From assembly GCF_052060035.1 (NCBI RefSeq), contig NZ_JBPOEA010000001.1, forward strand, positions 248,001-312,000: a stretch of 64,000 bases of DNA. Direction: 5' to 3'. Of the stretch, positions 17,013 through 27,000 are shown in pieces; position 1 is the first letter of the stretch, and each line of letters begins with the position of its first letter. Position numbers and translations under genes: made by a program. The DNA is from Fodinibius sp052060035. GTDB taxonomy: Bacteria; Bacteroidota; Rhodothermia; Balneolales; Balneolaceae. The notes beneath the pieces are model-generated. The model did no database searches. It saw nothing but the letters and a program-made list of their open reading frames with translations, and was not told the DNA's origin.

Positions 17013-19127
17013 TTATTTTACTTCAAAGCTGATGGCTGTTCCACCGCCCGGGGCCATCCAGAGTTCGATCGTCGTATCTGCAGTAACTTCCTGTGTTTCG
17101 ATTTCATAAGCTGTGGGGTTTTGCTGCCAGTGAGCGGTTTCTGCATCCCGATATATAGTGGCATGATAAGTCTTTCCGGTATCCAGAAAATCGAGAGATA
17201 CTTCCTTCGTGCGTTCATTTTCGTCTGTAACTGCTCCTAAAAACCAGTTGTCACTGCCTTTCTCTTTACGAGCCGTAATGACATAATCTCCAATCTCTGC
17301 ATCAAGCACGTGAGAAGCATCCCAATCTATCGCAACATCCCGAATAAACTGGAACATGGGATGAAAATCGCCATTATCAGTAAGATAGTTTTCCGGTAGA
17401 TCAGCAGCCATCTGCATGGGACTATACAATACGACATAAAGTGCCAGCTGATTAGCCAATGTTGACCCCACTTGTTCGTCATCACTGTATTTATCAAAGG
17501 TGATATCAAAAATGCCGGGCGTGTAGTCAATAGGTCCGCTTAGCACGCGCGTAAAAGGTAGAATAGTGGTGTGTTCGGGAGGCATGCCTTCACTCCAGGC
17601 ATTATATTCCATGCCGCGCACTCCTTCGCGGGTCATCATGTTGGGATAAGTTCGGCGTAGTCCCGTTCCCTTGATGGGTTCGTGGGCATTGATTCCAATC
17701 TGATATTCAGCCGCTTTTTGGATCACTTTTCGATAGTGACGCACCATCCACTGACCGTGATGATATTCTCCTTTTGGAATAACCCCTCCGGCATAGCCTG
17801 TTTTGACGTGATGAATTCCGAGATCCTGATAAAGCTGAAAGGCGGTATCAAGACGAGTTTCGTAATGAGCAGCTTGTCCTGAGGTTTCGTGATGACCAAC
17901 CAGCGCCACATTGTTTTCTTGGGCGTAATGGGCCACTTTCTGCAGATTGAAGTCAGGGTATGGAGTGGTGAAATCGAAAAAGCCCAGTGAATCTGTTCCC
18001 CAGTATTCCCAGCCGGTATTCCATCCTTCGATGAGCAGCCCTTTGATGCCGGCTTTGTTGTTAAAATCGACATATCGACTGGCATTTTCAGTAGTAGCTC
18101 CATGTGTTGATCCACCCTGATCACCAAAAGAACCGTCAGCCGCTTCTTCCATGCCCCAGGTTGATTTCCCGAGATGCATCTCCCACCAGATGCCGGTGTA
18201 TTTCATGGGCTCAATCCATGAAGTATCATCCAGTTTGTTGGGCTCGTTTAGATTCTCGAGGATAAAAGATTCGGCCAGTTCTCCTGCACTTTTGCCAACT
18301 TGAATAGTACGCCAAGGCGTAGAAAAGGGCGGTTTGGTTTTTACCTTTGTGCCATCCGCCCAAGGGACGAGTTCGCTTACTAATTTCAAATCCTCCGTAA
18401 CACCAAGGGTCATTCCTGCATAATCGGTGAGATTCGCTTCATGAAAACTCAGGTAAACGCCATCGTCCGTTTTCATGGTGATGGGCGTGTTGGCCGCCTT
18501 GAAGTTATCAATCTGTCGATCAACACGCTCATTTTCACTGGCGAATTCAGAGGCGTCAATTTTACTTACTTTTGACTGCTTATAATTGTATTCATAGCTG
18601 TCATAATCAGCGGGGATCCACCAGCTGGTGTGGTCGCCGGTCAGTGCGAAATTGGTATGCTCATTCATAATGAACAGGCTGTCAGCCATCGACTTCTGGG
18701 CAGGAACTTCATATCGAAATCCAACCCCATCATTAAAAACTCTGAAACGAAGTTTTACTACACGCTCTTGATTGTCCGTTTCTTTGAGTGATACCAGCAG
18801 TTCGTTATAGTGGTTACGAATTTCTTTTTGTTCGCCCCAAACCGGCTGCCAGCTATCATCAACAGACCTCCGTTCAATGCTTGAAATTTGCAGACCGTCT
18901 TTTAAAGGAGGGCGGTTTTTGAATTCAAATCCCAAGCCTGAAGTGTCAACAACTTGCTTTCCTTCGAACTGTACAGTGTATTGAGGATTTCCGGAATCGG
19001 AAATAGAAAATGTGACTGCGAGCTTTCCATCCGGAGAAGAAACTGTTGATAATTTATTCATCATGTCACAGCTAAAAATTACGAGCGAGCTGATTATTGC
19101 GAGCGTAAACGCTTTCAAATAATGCAT
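17013..19127 (-). CDS. Glycoside hydrolase family 97 lipoprotein (SusB-like)
   Basis: A 704-residue predicted lipoprotein (lipobox Cys20) of the GH97 alpha-glucosidase/alpha-galactosidase family. The N-terminal beta-sandwich opens with SPDGKLAVTF, the catalytic barrel has KGLLIEGWNTGWE, and the family hallmark NAHEPIKGTGLRRTYPN is followed by EGVRGMEYNAW, where the conserved glutamates of the calcium-dependent inverting subgroup lie. The C-terminal beta domain ends near the stop. It probably cleaves alpha-linked sugars in the periplasm or at the cell surface. No SusC/SusD, transporter or regulator gene is nearby, so it is not in a typical polysaccharide utilisation locus. Retaining versus inverting activity cannot be settled by eye. 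Confidence 0.92.
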   Translation of the reverse strand: MHYLKAFTLAIISSLVIFSCDMMNKLSTVSSPDGKLAVTFSISDSGNPQYTVQFEGKQVVDTSGLGFEFKNRPPLKDGLQISSIERRSVDDSWQPVWGEQKEIRNHYNELLVSLKETDNQERVVKLRFRVFNDGVGFRYEVPAQKSMADSLFIMNEHTNFALTGDHTSWWIPADYDSYEYNYKQSKVSKIDASEFASENERVDRQIDNFKAANTPITMKTDDGVYLSFHEANLTDYAGMTLGVTEDLKLVSELVPWADGTKVKTKPPFSTPWRTIQVGKSAGELAESFILENLNEPNKLDDTSWIEPMKYTGIWWEMHLGKSTWGMEEAADGSFGDQGGSTHGATTENASRYVDFNNKAGIKGLLIEGWNTGWEYWGTDSLGFFDFTTPYPDFNLQKVAHYAQENNVALVGHHETSGQAAHYETRLDTAFQLYQDLGIHHVKTGYAGGVIPKGEYHHGQWMVRHYRKVIQKAAEYQIGINAHEPIKGTGLRRTYPNMMTREGVRGMEYNAWSEGMPPEHTTILPFTRVLSGPIDYTPGIFDITFDKYSDDEQVGSTLANQLALYVVLYSPMQMAADLPENYLTDNGDFHPMFQFIRDVAIDWDASHVLDAEIGDYVITARKEKGSDNWFLGAVTDENERTKEVSLDFLDTGKTYHATIYRDAETAHWQQNPTAYEIETQEVTADTTIELWMAPGGGTAISFEVK

Positions 19128-19252
19128 AGTAAGCTATTGATGTAAGTAATTATTAATAGGACTTAAAATTCATGCTTTTGGGATAAAAAACAACTTCCTG
19201 ACCAAAGAATAGAAACGGCATTAGATGGAATTTATAGTTTACTAAAAAAGGG

Positions 19253-19270
19253 GTGACATAATGGTGTCAC
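19253..19270. promoter_or_regulatory. Small palindrome upstream of the 109-residue protein gene
   Basis: GTGACA and TGTCAC flank a 6-base spacer, 51 bases before the start of the downstream gene, in the 194-base gap between divergent genes. It has the shape of a dimeric regulator operator. No exact TAnnTTTG box is seen in this gap. Confidence 0.35.
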
Positions 19271-19321
19271 ATATGGTAATTAAGTTAGAACTGAACATCA
19301 ATTAAACAAAAGTAATCTGCC

Positions 19322-19651
19322 ATGAATACCGCGATAAAAACAACACAAAAAAGTCTTGATACGAACTTAGAGCCAGTTCTTCGTAAGGTTTTGAAGGAGG
19401 CTGAAAAAGAACACCGTCAACTCGAGGAGATGTTTGAGCTGATGGGATGGGGCGATATACCCGACACTCTGAAGCTGGAAATCAAAGATGATGTTTCGGC
19501 AATGGTTAATGAATTGAAGGGCCAATACTCCAGCTGCGATCCATACGTAGAACGTCGTCGTCAGCGCGTGGTGCACTGGGTGGAAAGTTATCGTGATGGC
19601 ATCTGCTCTCTGGATACCGCCATTAAGGCCTTGCATATAAAATCGTTGTGA
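19322..19651 (+). CDS. Small uncharacterised protein
   Basis: A 109-residue protein I do not recognise. It has no signal peptide or membrane segment. The N-terminal half is highly charged and predicted helical (VLKEAEKEHRQLEEMFELMG), a GWGDIPDT turn sits in the middle, and the C-terminal half is Arg/Tyr-rich (YVERRRQRVVHWVESYRDG). Good codon usage, its own upstream palindrome and a strong terminator after it suggest a real single gene. It lies between the divergent GH97 gene and guaB. The mixture of acidic and basic helices could suit a small nucleic-acid or protein-binding factor, but that is only a guess. Confidence 0.6.
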   Translation: MNTAIKTTQKSLDTNLEPVLRKVLKEAEKEHRQLEEMFELMGWGDIPDTLKLEIKDDVSAMVNELKGQYSSCDPYVERRRQRVVHWVESYRDGICSLDTAIKALHIKSL

Positions 19652-19665
19652 AATTATTGGAGAGG

Positions 19666-19681
19666 CGCTTGGCAGCAAGCG
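19666..19681 (+). repeat. Small hairpin after the 109-residue protein gene
   Basis: CGCTTG, loop GCAG, CAAGCG: a compact GC-rich hairpin 15 bases after the stop codon and just before the larger terminator stem. It may protect the 3' end of the mRNA. Confidence 0.4.
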
Positions 19682-19682
19682 T

Positions 19683-19746
19683 ATGTGAGCGGTCTTATTT
19701 AGCATTTTTAAGAAATTCTGTTAAGCAGGTCGCTCACATTTTTTTT
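19683..19746 (+). terminator. Rho-independent terminator with a long loop
   Basis: A 9-base perfect stem (ATGTGAGCG / CGCTCACAT) with a 39-base loop, followed directly by eight T (19739-19746). It would end transcription of the 109-residue protein gene. Its T-run overlaps the -7 box of the guaB promoter. Confidence 0.7.
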
Positions 19747-19753
19747 ATCTTTG
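19746..19753 (+). promoter_or_regulatory. TAnnTTTG -7 box for guaB
   Basis: TATCTTTG matches TAnnTTTG exactly and ends 39 bases before the chosen guaB ATG. No TTG element is seen at the expected distance upstream. Because the box overlaps the TTG codon at 19751, that codon is unlikely to be a translation start. Confidence 0.5.
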
Positions 19754-19792
19754 CTCAAACCAGAACCGCAATGCTTGCAGATTCTCTGTGCT

Positions 19793-21271
19793 ATGAAAAA
19801 TTCCTCTCCTTTTGATCGAATATCACGCCAAGGACTAACCTATGATGACTTGCTTTTAGTCCCGGGGCATTCCGAAGTTGTTCCCCGCGATGTAGATACA
19901 AGCGTGGATTTGACTTCGGATCTTACGCTTAACATTCCCGTCATCAGTGCGGCCATGGATACCGTTTCCGAGTATAGACTGGCTATTGCATTGGCGCGTG
20001 AAGGAGGTATCGCTATGCTGCACAAAAATATGTCGATTGAGGATCAGGCTGATCAGGTACGCATGGTGAAGCGCAGCGAGAGCGGCATGATTGTGGATCC
20101 GGTGACACTGGGGAAAGATGAGACGGTCCGCAAAGCACGGGGATTGATGAAAAAGCACAAGATTGGAGGAATACCCATTGTGGAGGATGACAATACCCTG
20201 ATTGGCATTGTTACCAATCGCGATCTTCGTTTTGAGCATTATGTGGATAAGAAGCTCAGTACCATCATGACGACTGAGAATCTTATTACGGCTCGCGAAG
20301 GGACGACACTGGATGAGGCAGAGAAGCTACTGCAAAAGCACAAGGTTGAAAAGCTACCTATTGTTGATGAAGATATGAAGCTTGTGGGATTGATTACCTT
20401 CAAGGATATCGAAAAGAAGATGAACTTTCCCAATGCCTGTAAAGATGATATGGGGCGTTTGCGTGTAGGGGCGGCTGTGGGTGTTACGGCTGACACCCTT
20501 GACCGCGTTGAAGCATTAGTGAATTCCGGGGTTGATGTCATCACGATTGATACGGCTCACGGGCATTCGCAAGGAGTGTTAGAAATGGTAAAAGAAGTGA
20601 GAAGCACCTATCCCGACTTGAACCTTATTGCCGGAAATATCGCGACGAAATCCGCAGCTAAAGCTCTTGTTGATGCCGGGGCCGATATTCTGAAAGTAGG
20701 AGTCGGACCGGGATCTATCTGCACCACGCGCGTGGTGACCGGCGTTGGAGTGCCGCAAATGAGCGCTGTGATGGAAGTGGCTGAATTTGCACACGAAGCT
20801 GGTGTGAGTGTTATTGCAGACGGTGGTATTAAGCAGACCGGGGACATCCCGAAAGCACTGGCCGGTGGTGCTCATGCTGTGATGATGGGGTCGATGTTTG
20901 CCGGTGTTGATGAGGCTCCGGGCGAAACGGTGATTTACGAATCGCGCAAGTATAAGTCGTACCGTGGAATGGGAAGTTTGGGCGCAATGGAACAGGGTTC
21001 AAAGGATCGTTACTTTCAAGATGTGGAAGATAATATCAACAAGCTGGTGCCCGAAGGCATTGAAGGACGTGTGCCTTATAAAGGATATCTAAGCGAGGTC
21101 GTGCACCAGATGACGGGGGGGTTACGTGCTGCGATGGGCTATTGCGGAGCACCGGATATTCCCTCGCTACAGAGAGCGGAATTTGTACAAATTTCGGCGG
21201 CGGCTTACAAAGAAAGTCATCCCCATACCGTAGAGATTACGAAGGAGGCCCCCAACTACTCGGTAAGCTAA
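19793..21271 (+). CDS. guaB: Inosine-5'-monophosphate dehydrogenase
   Basis: Oxidises IMP to XMP, the committed step to guanine nucleotides. With the ATG at 19793 the protein has 492 residues, the normal family length; an in-frame TTG at 19751 would add 14 residues but falls inside the promoter box. The TIM barrel is interrupted by a pair of CBS domains (~95-215). The catalytic cysteine is in GSICTTRVV, followed by GGIKQTGDIPKALAGGA and the flap region YRGMGSLGAM. It is a single gene with its own promoter. purB, another purine gene, lies 36 kb away with a similar TATCTTTG box. Confidence 0.95.
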   Translation: MKNSSPFDRISRQGLTYDDLLLVPGHSEVVPRDVDTSVDLTSDLTLNIPVISAAMDTVSEYRLAIALAREGGIAMLHKNMSIEDQADQVRMVKRSESGMIVDPVTLGKDETVRKARGLMKKHKIGGIPIVEDDNTLIGIVTNRDLRFEHYVDKKLSTIMTTENLITAREGTTLDEAEKLLQKHKVEKLPIVDEDMKLVGLITFKDIEKKMNFPNACKDDMGRLRVGAAVGVTADTLDRVEALVNSGVDVITIDTAHGHSQGVLEMVKEVRSTYPDLNLIAGNIATKSAAKALVDAGADILKVGVGPGSICTTRVVTGVGVPQMSAVMEVAEFAHEAGVSVIADGGIKQTGDIPKALAGGAHAVMMGSMFAGVDEAPGETVIYESRKYKSYRGMGSLGAMEQGSKDRYFQDVEDNINKLVPEGIEGRVPYKGYLSEVVHQMTGGLRAAMGYCGAPDIPSLQRAEFVQISAAAYKESHPHTVEITKEAPNYSVS

Positions 21272-21286
21272 ACAGGTAATTACGAG

Positions 21287-22369
21287 TTATTTACGGGCGT
21301 TTACGAGTATACTTATCCCAATAATCATAAATATCAGGTGTGGGAGCGTTGCGGCTAACATGGGGTCAATTTGTCCCTGCCCACCAAAGGGTTCAATGAC
21401 TTTCATCATGACCAAATACAGAAAACTTACTGCCAGTCCGGCTGCAATATAGAATCCTTTGCCGCCTTGTCGTCGTACTGATGCCAGGGCAAATCCCACA
21501 ATAGTGACTACGATTATAGAAAACGGGTAAGCGTATCGTCCATAAAGCTGTACTCGTGGCAATTCTATACCGCCTGCTCCGCTGCGTTGAATAGATTGAA
21601 TATAGTTTTGTGCTTCGGGGTAGGTAAGCTGATAAATGTCGGACGTTTTGCGGGTTAAATCACGTGGGTATATATTCAGCGTTGTATCCATGGAATCGAT
21701 ATGGACCTCGGAATATCCCATCTGGGAAAAAGTTTGTTTCTTTACATTTTCAAGCTTCCAGTGTTGCTGTTTTTTCTGCCAAATCATGCGTTGTATGAAT
21801 AGTTTTTCGCTGATACTATCGCCTTTAAAGTTTACCACATCTACCCGGTATCCGATCCCCTTATCGGGATTGAAGTAGTTGATTTTAAAGATGGAATTTT
21901 CAGATTCTTGTCGAAATATTCGGTTTGTATCTACTTTATCCGATTTACCGCTTAGATATTCCTGCTCAAACGTAATGCGTTTTTCATTGGCATTGGGGAT
22001 CACAAAAGCATCGAGATAGCTCATAGTGGCTGTCATTAAAAAAGCGAAAGCCAGATAGGGTAAAATGAGGCGGTATAAACTTACTCCGGCTGCTTTGAGG
22101 GCTGTGATTTCAAGCCGTTCGGCCATTTGTCCTGTTAAATACAAACAGGCAACAAATACGGCAACAGGTATAATAAGGCGGGTAATCTCAGGAATATAAT
22201 TGAGATAATAGACTCCAAAAATTTGGATAAAGGTGGCTCCTTTATCCGTAAAGTCTTCGCTATTTTCCGAAAAGTCGATGACGATAAAAATGAATATCAG
22301 CACCATCATTACAAACAAAGTGATGGTCAACATCCTAAAAAAGATATAGCGGTCAATTTTTTTTGTCAC
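21287..22369 (-). CDS. lptG: LptG-like LPS export permease
   Basis: One of the two inner-membrane permease subunits of the Lpt system that extracts lipopolysaccharide and passes it to the periplasmic bridge. I chose a GTG start at 22369, giving about 360 residues that begin TKKIDRYIFF, matching the LptG N-terminus. A longer reading to 22447 would place a non-homologous peptide in front and overlap the upstream gene by 95 bases. The chosen start overlaps the lptF stop by 17 bases, so the two are translationally coupled. Three hydrophobic segments near each end flank a periplasmic beta-jellyroll region (~125-270). Confidence 0.85.
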   Translation of the reverse strand: MTKKIDRYIFFRMLTITLFVMMVLIFIFIVIDFSENSEDFTDKGATFIQIFGVYYLNYIPEITRLIIPVAVFVACLYLTGQMAERLEITALKAAGVSLYRLILPYLAFAFLMTATMSYLDAFVIPNANEKRITFEQEYLSGKSDKVDTNRIFRQESENSIFKINYFNPDKGIGYRVDVVNFKGDSISEKLFIQRMIWQKKQQHWKLENVKKQTFSQMGYSEVHIDSMDTTLNIYPRDLTRKTSDIYQLTYPEAQNYIQSIQRSGAGGIELPRVQLYGRYAYPFSIIVVTIVGFALASVRRQGGKGFYIAAGLAVSFLYLVMMKVIEPFGGQGQIDPMLAATLPHLIFMIIGISILVNARK

Positions 22370-23801
22370 GTTGAGTCCACAATCTTGAAAGTTTAAAAGG
22401 GGTACTAATGCTGATGACCATGAGAAGCCCCACGGCACCGAGCACAATATCTGATATCCACATGCCGGTGAATGGGGAAATGAAAAGCCGATCTGCCAGT
22501 TTTTCGCCTTGTATAATAGAGATCCAGTAGAAGGTTAAAAATACCGTACCAATAAGTGCAGCATATCCCAAATTGCCTTTCCTGGTATACATTCCGATAG
22601 GGGCGCCGAGGAGTACAAAAACAATACAGGCAATAGGGATAGAAAATTTTTTATGGATTTCAACCAGATATTGCGCAATCTTTTCGAGGCGCCACTCAGT
22701 ATCGGAGACGACTTCTTCAATAAACGATTTATAATTGCGAAGTTTCATCAGGCCAATATCGTGCAGTCTCAATTGTTCTGCTTTTGACTGGAACTGTTGC
22801 AAAGCTACAAATTGGCTTTCATAAGGGATATCTGTAGTATCACTATTGGATTGTCTCAACTTAGATTCCCTTTTTTGACCGGTATTGCCTTTGGTAAGTG
22901 TAGGATAGATATAGTTTTTATTTTGTTGGATATGCTCTTTTTGTTCTTCTATTTGATTCTGAAGGGAATCGACAACGCTACTCATTGCCTGAATATTCAT
23001 AGTACGGTCGTTGCGGGAACGATCAGCAGGGTTAGAGCGCGAAAAAGCTAAATCTGAAAGGTCAAAACTGATGCGGTACCGTTCAAATTTTGTTTCTTCA
23101 AATACGTCAATCAGTTTTCCTTTTTGCCGGCGATCAAGTTTGCGGAGCACGGATCCGTTACTGAGAAACAAGGTTAAAGTTTGTCCGCTCTGTTTACTCT
23201 CCAGTCGTCCTTTTTGGGCTTTTATATAGGCTTCTTTACGGTCGCGCGTAGGATGTTGGTATATGGTTACATCACGGAGTGAATCAGATTCATTGGTGAT
23301 TTCCTTTACCAGAAAAGTGTAATTATCGATACCCTCGTAAAATTCATTTTCCTTCAGATCAAAACCCGGTTTTTTGAGTCGGATATCGATAAACAGGGAG
23401 CGAGCCCGCTGATTGGCGTCGGGAAGTATATCATTAGAAAACCACATTAAAAAGACAGAAAGCAAAATAGCAGCTGTCAAAACAGGATTTATAACATGAA
23501 TGGGATTAATGCCCGCGGCCCGTATAGCTGTTAACTCGTTTAACTCGGTAACTTTGCCATAAGCCATCAGCGAAGCCACAAGTACGGCCATTGGTACAGC
23601 AAGAACCACCATGGAAGCCAGGTTGGTAATAATCAGCTCTAAAATAACTCCCAGTGGTAATCCCTTGCCGATCAGCATATCTATATAAAGAATCAGAAAT
23701 TGCATTAGCAGCAGGAACATCAACGTGCAAAAGCAGAAGATGAAGGGGCCTATATGCCGCCTAAGAATATCTAATTGTAGTTTGTTGGGTAATAATCGCA
23801 T
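22353..23801 (-). CDS. lptF: LptF-like LPS export permease
   Basis: The partner permease of LptG. The 482-residue protein opens with LDILRRHIGPFIF and continues VTELNELTAIRAAGI, which resembles LptF. It has three N-terminal and three C-terminal membrane segments around a periplasmic jellyroll. It is longer than the usual ~365 residues because of an extra hydrophilic stretch (~250-340) rich in Gln, Asn and Ser (QNQIEEQKEHIQQNKNYIYP). Such an insertion is common in FCB relatives. It overlaps lptG and is transcribed divergently from sprA across a 237-base gap. Confidence 0.85.
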   Translation of the reverse strand: MRLLPNKLQLDILRRHIGPFIFCFCTLMFLLLMQFLILYIDMLIGKGLPLGVILELIITNLASMVVLAVPMAVLVASLMAYGKVTELNELTAIRAAGINPIHVINPVLTAAILLSVFLMWFSNDILPDANQRARSLFIDIRLKKPGFDLKENEFYEGIDNYTFLVKEITNESDSLRDVTIYQHPTRDRKEAYIKAQKGRLESKQSGQTLTLFLSNGSVLRKLDRRQKGKLIDVFEETKFERYRISFDLSDLAFSRSNPADRSRNDRTMNIQAMSSVVDSLQNQIEEQKEHIQQNKNYIYPTLTKGNTGQKRESKLRQSNSDTTDIPYESQFVALQQFQSKAEQLRLHDIGLMKLRNYKSFIEEVVSDTEWRLEKIAQYLVEIHKKFSIPIACIVFVLLGAPIGMYTRKGNLGYAALIGTVFLTFYWISIIQGEKLADRLFISPFTGMWISDIVLGAVGLLMVISISTPFKLSRLWTQRDKKN

Positions 23802-23990
23802 AATGTTGATCAGTTAAGAAGCCTAAAATTAGGTCTATATGGGTTCTTTACAAAATGGAGATTTATTATGAGGACAAAACCAGAGTTTGTACTTTTATGG
23901 AAAGCAGGAATCCATTATAATTCTTCAGAGTGCATGGAGATACGATCATTTCAATAAAAAAAAGGAGCTGTATATAGAGAATCGCTACTA

Positions 23991-23998
23991 TAGATTTG
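23991..23998 (+). promoter_or_regulatory. TAnnTTTG -7 box for sprA
   Basis: TAGATTTG matches the Bacteroidota -7 consensus and ends 40 bases before the GTG start of sprA. No clear TTG element is found 19-24 bases upstream. The rest of the 237-base gap to lptF holds no other feature I can support. Confidence 0.45.
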
Positions 23999-24038
23999 CT
24001 GATAGAAATAATATGTAAATATATTCTACAACGGTTTC

Positions 24039-27000
24039 GTGCAGCTCAACGCATTTAATTTTTTAACCTTAGTTTTATTTTTTTGCTTGGCAGCTATGGT
24101 AGCGGGCCCCGAGCAGAGTATGGCTCAGGGTGGAGAGGATTTACTGCACATAACGCCTGCCCAACCAGATACCTTGCCCCGGTTGCATGAGCCACCTGCT
24201 ATTTCACAACCTTTTCCAGATACTCCTCCCAAGCTTTTTTATATAAAACTCCCACAAGAACAGACCTATATCCAGCGTGATTCTTTGGGAGCGTACCATA
24301 GTCAGCGCATGCTATTTGAGATGCCGATTGCATCCAGCATGCGGATGAGTTTTGAGGAATATGCTGAAAAGTCTAAACAGCGCCATCTGAAAGATAATTG
24401 GCAGAAGCTAATACAAGAGCAGCAAACCCAAAGTCAGCAACAGGCGGGACTGCTCGATTTTAATCTTGATATACCGGGCGGGGAGGAGTCTGCATTTACA
24501 ACTATTTTCGGCAAGCCTGAAGTTAATCTGCGCATCAACGGGACGGCCAATATGAATGTTGGGGCTTCGATTCAGACGACCGAAAATCCCGAAATACCGG
24601 AAGATCAGCGCCGGCAGATCGATCCTACTTTTGAGCAAAGTTTGAAATTAAATATTCAGGGAACCATCGGGGATAAGCTTTCGATCCAAACGGATTGGGA
24701 TACCGAGCGTGACTTCGATTTTATGAACCGCCTGAGTATTGTCTATGATGGTTACGAGGATGAGATTTTGCAGCGTCTGGAGTTAGGGAACGTATCTATG
24801 CAAACAGGCAACTCGCTTATCAGAGGCGGTAGCGCATTATTTGGGGTTAAATCCGTAGCACAAATTGGATCATTGAAGTTGACGTCCGTTTTATCACAGC
24901 AGGAGGGGGATAGTAAAACAGAAACGATTACGGGCGGTGCCCAAGAACAGGAAATTTCTATTCGTCCGGGGGATTACGAGTCGGATAAACACTTCTTTCT
25001 GGATTTCTTTACCCGCCAGGAGTTTGAAAATAACGTCTCAAATCCACAGCAGCAGGGACAGGCGTTGCAGCTTACGGAGGTAAACGTGTGGGTGCTTCGT
25101 GAATCTTCACAATCACAAGAGGGCGAACGTCAGGCAATAGCGCTGGGCAATTTAGGCGTTGTGCAAAATCCGGATAGTACCTTTTTACCGCCGAATGAGG
25201 AACAAGATGTATTTGATGAGGACACGCTGGCCCAATATCGGGACCCTGCTCAAGGGGTATCAGCCGAAAGTTTTGGGGTGGAGGCCACCTCATTTGTAGA
25301 AGGATACTTTGTTCCCCTGCAGGAAGGCGCGGACTATAGGTTGGATCGAAACCTGGGCTATTTATCTATCAAACGGAATTTAGGTTCACGGCAGGCACTG
25401 GCCGTTTCGTTTAAATATCGTGATCCCCAGACCGGTGAAACTGTTAGTGTGGGGGATGTGAGCCAAGGGGGGAATGAGCGTATGTATTTAAAGTTGCTGC
25501 GTCCTCAGACGGTGACCACCACGAATGTTTTGTGGGATCTGATGATGAAGAATGTGTATTCATTGGGCGCGAATAATTTAACACAGGATGGATTGGAACT
25601 CGATATTAAATATACCGAGCAAAATGTTCCCAGCAGTTCTCTGCCGCAACGCGATCAAATTTTGCTACAAGATTTGGGGCTTGACCGCGTAGATCAGCAA
25701 GGGGCATTAAACCCGGATAACAAAATCGATTTTAGTACAACAGTGTTAGAGCCTTCTACGGGCATCCTTGTTTTTCCCTATTTGGAGCCCTTTGGTTCAC
25801 GTATTGAACAATTACTTACAGAATCGGGGACTCCGCCTGATCGTGTAAGTGATCTGACATTTGATGAACTTTACAACGAGAAGAAGGTCAATGCGAATCA
25901 AAGCTCAAAAAATAGTTTTTATCGGATTCAGGGGAGCTCAAAGGGTAGTATTTCATCGAGTTATTCACTGGGATATTCACTGGTAGAAGGATCGGTAAAG
26001 GTCTTTGCAAACGGACGCGAGCTGCAGGAGGGCACTGATTACGCTGTTGATTATTCGATTGGAAGTATTACGATCTTAAATGAACAGTATCTGCGGCAGG
26101 GACAGGAGATTAGAATTGAATACGAAAACAATCAGCTTACCCAGATTGGGAAGAAAAGCTTTACCGGACTACGAGCAGAGTATCAGTTTACGGATAATAT
26201 ATCGCTTGGAAGTACCTATTTTAATCTTAAAGAGCGTCCGTTACAGGACAAAATTCGTATTGGGGACGAACCGGTAAATAATTCGGTAGTGGGGGTTGAT
26301 GCCAATGCTCATTTTGACACCCCTTGGCTTACACGGCTTATTGATCAGGTTCCATTGCTGCAGACCAAGGAAAATTCGAACTTGTCTTTGAGTGGAGAAT
26401 TTGCCCATCTCCGACCGGGCGTATCCCAGACAAGCGCTGTAAATGATGCGATTGAAAGCAACCGCCTGTTTGAAGATGAAGAAAATGGGTTGTCTTTTAT
26501 CGATGATTTTGAAGGTTCGGATATTGGACTGAGTTTTATGAACCCCAGCCGCTGGAATCTTGCTGCAGCACCCGCAGCCGTGCCGGGCTATGGGCCGGAT
26601 GAGGTCTTTTTTGAGGATAATCCGCCGGAAAATCTATCAACGAATATTGCAGATAAAATTGCCCGCTCCGATCTTAGGGGAACATTTGCCTGGTACAGTA
26701 TTCCACAAAATATTGATCAAATCTTGGGCGGTGTTAACTTTACGCCTGAAACCGAGCAAGTTAAGGTGACGGATGTTTTTCCTAATCGGGATGTTCTTAC
26801 CGAAGAAAATTTTATTAGCACGCTCGATATTTATTTTGATCCCACTGAACGCGGGCCTTATAACTACAACGAAAATCTACGAACGTTGCTGCGGGATGAA
26901 CCGGAACGTACCTGGAGTGGGATGACGACCACCCTGCCTTCGGGTCAGGAAGATTTAACGCAAAATAATATCGAATTCCTCGAATTTTGGATGCAGTCGG

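Noticed and set aside
17013..19127. Polysaccharide utilisation locus around the GH97 gene
   Set aside because: No SusC, SusD, sugar transporter or linked regulator lies nearby; the gene stands alone.
19751..19792. TTG at 19751 as the guaB start
   Set aside because: It overlaps a TATCTTTG promoter box next to a terminator; the ATG at 19793 gives normal family length.
22370..22447. Longer N-terminus for the LptG-like protein
   Set aside because: The added residues do not resemble LptG and would overlap lptF by 95 bases; GTG 22369 fits the family start.
23868..23957. 29-codon open frame in the lptF/sprA gap
   Set aside because: Short, no ribosome-binding site, and no sign of coding constraint.
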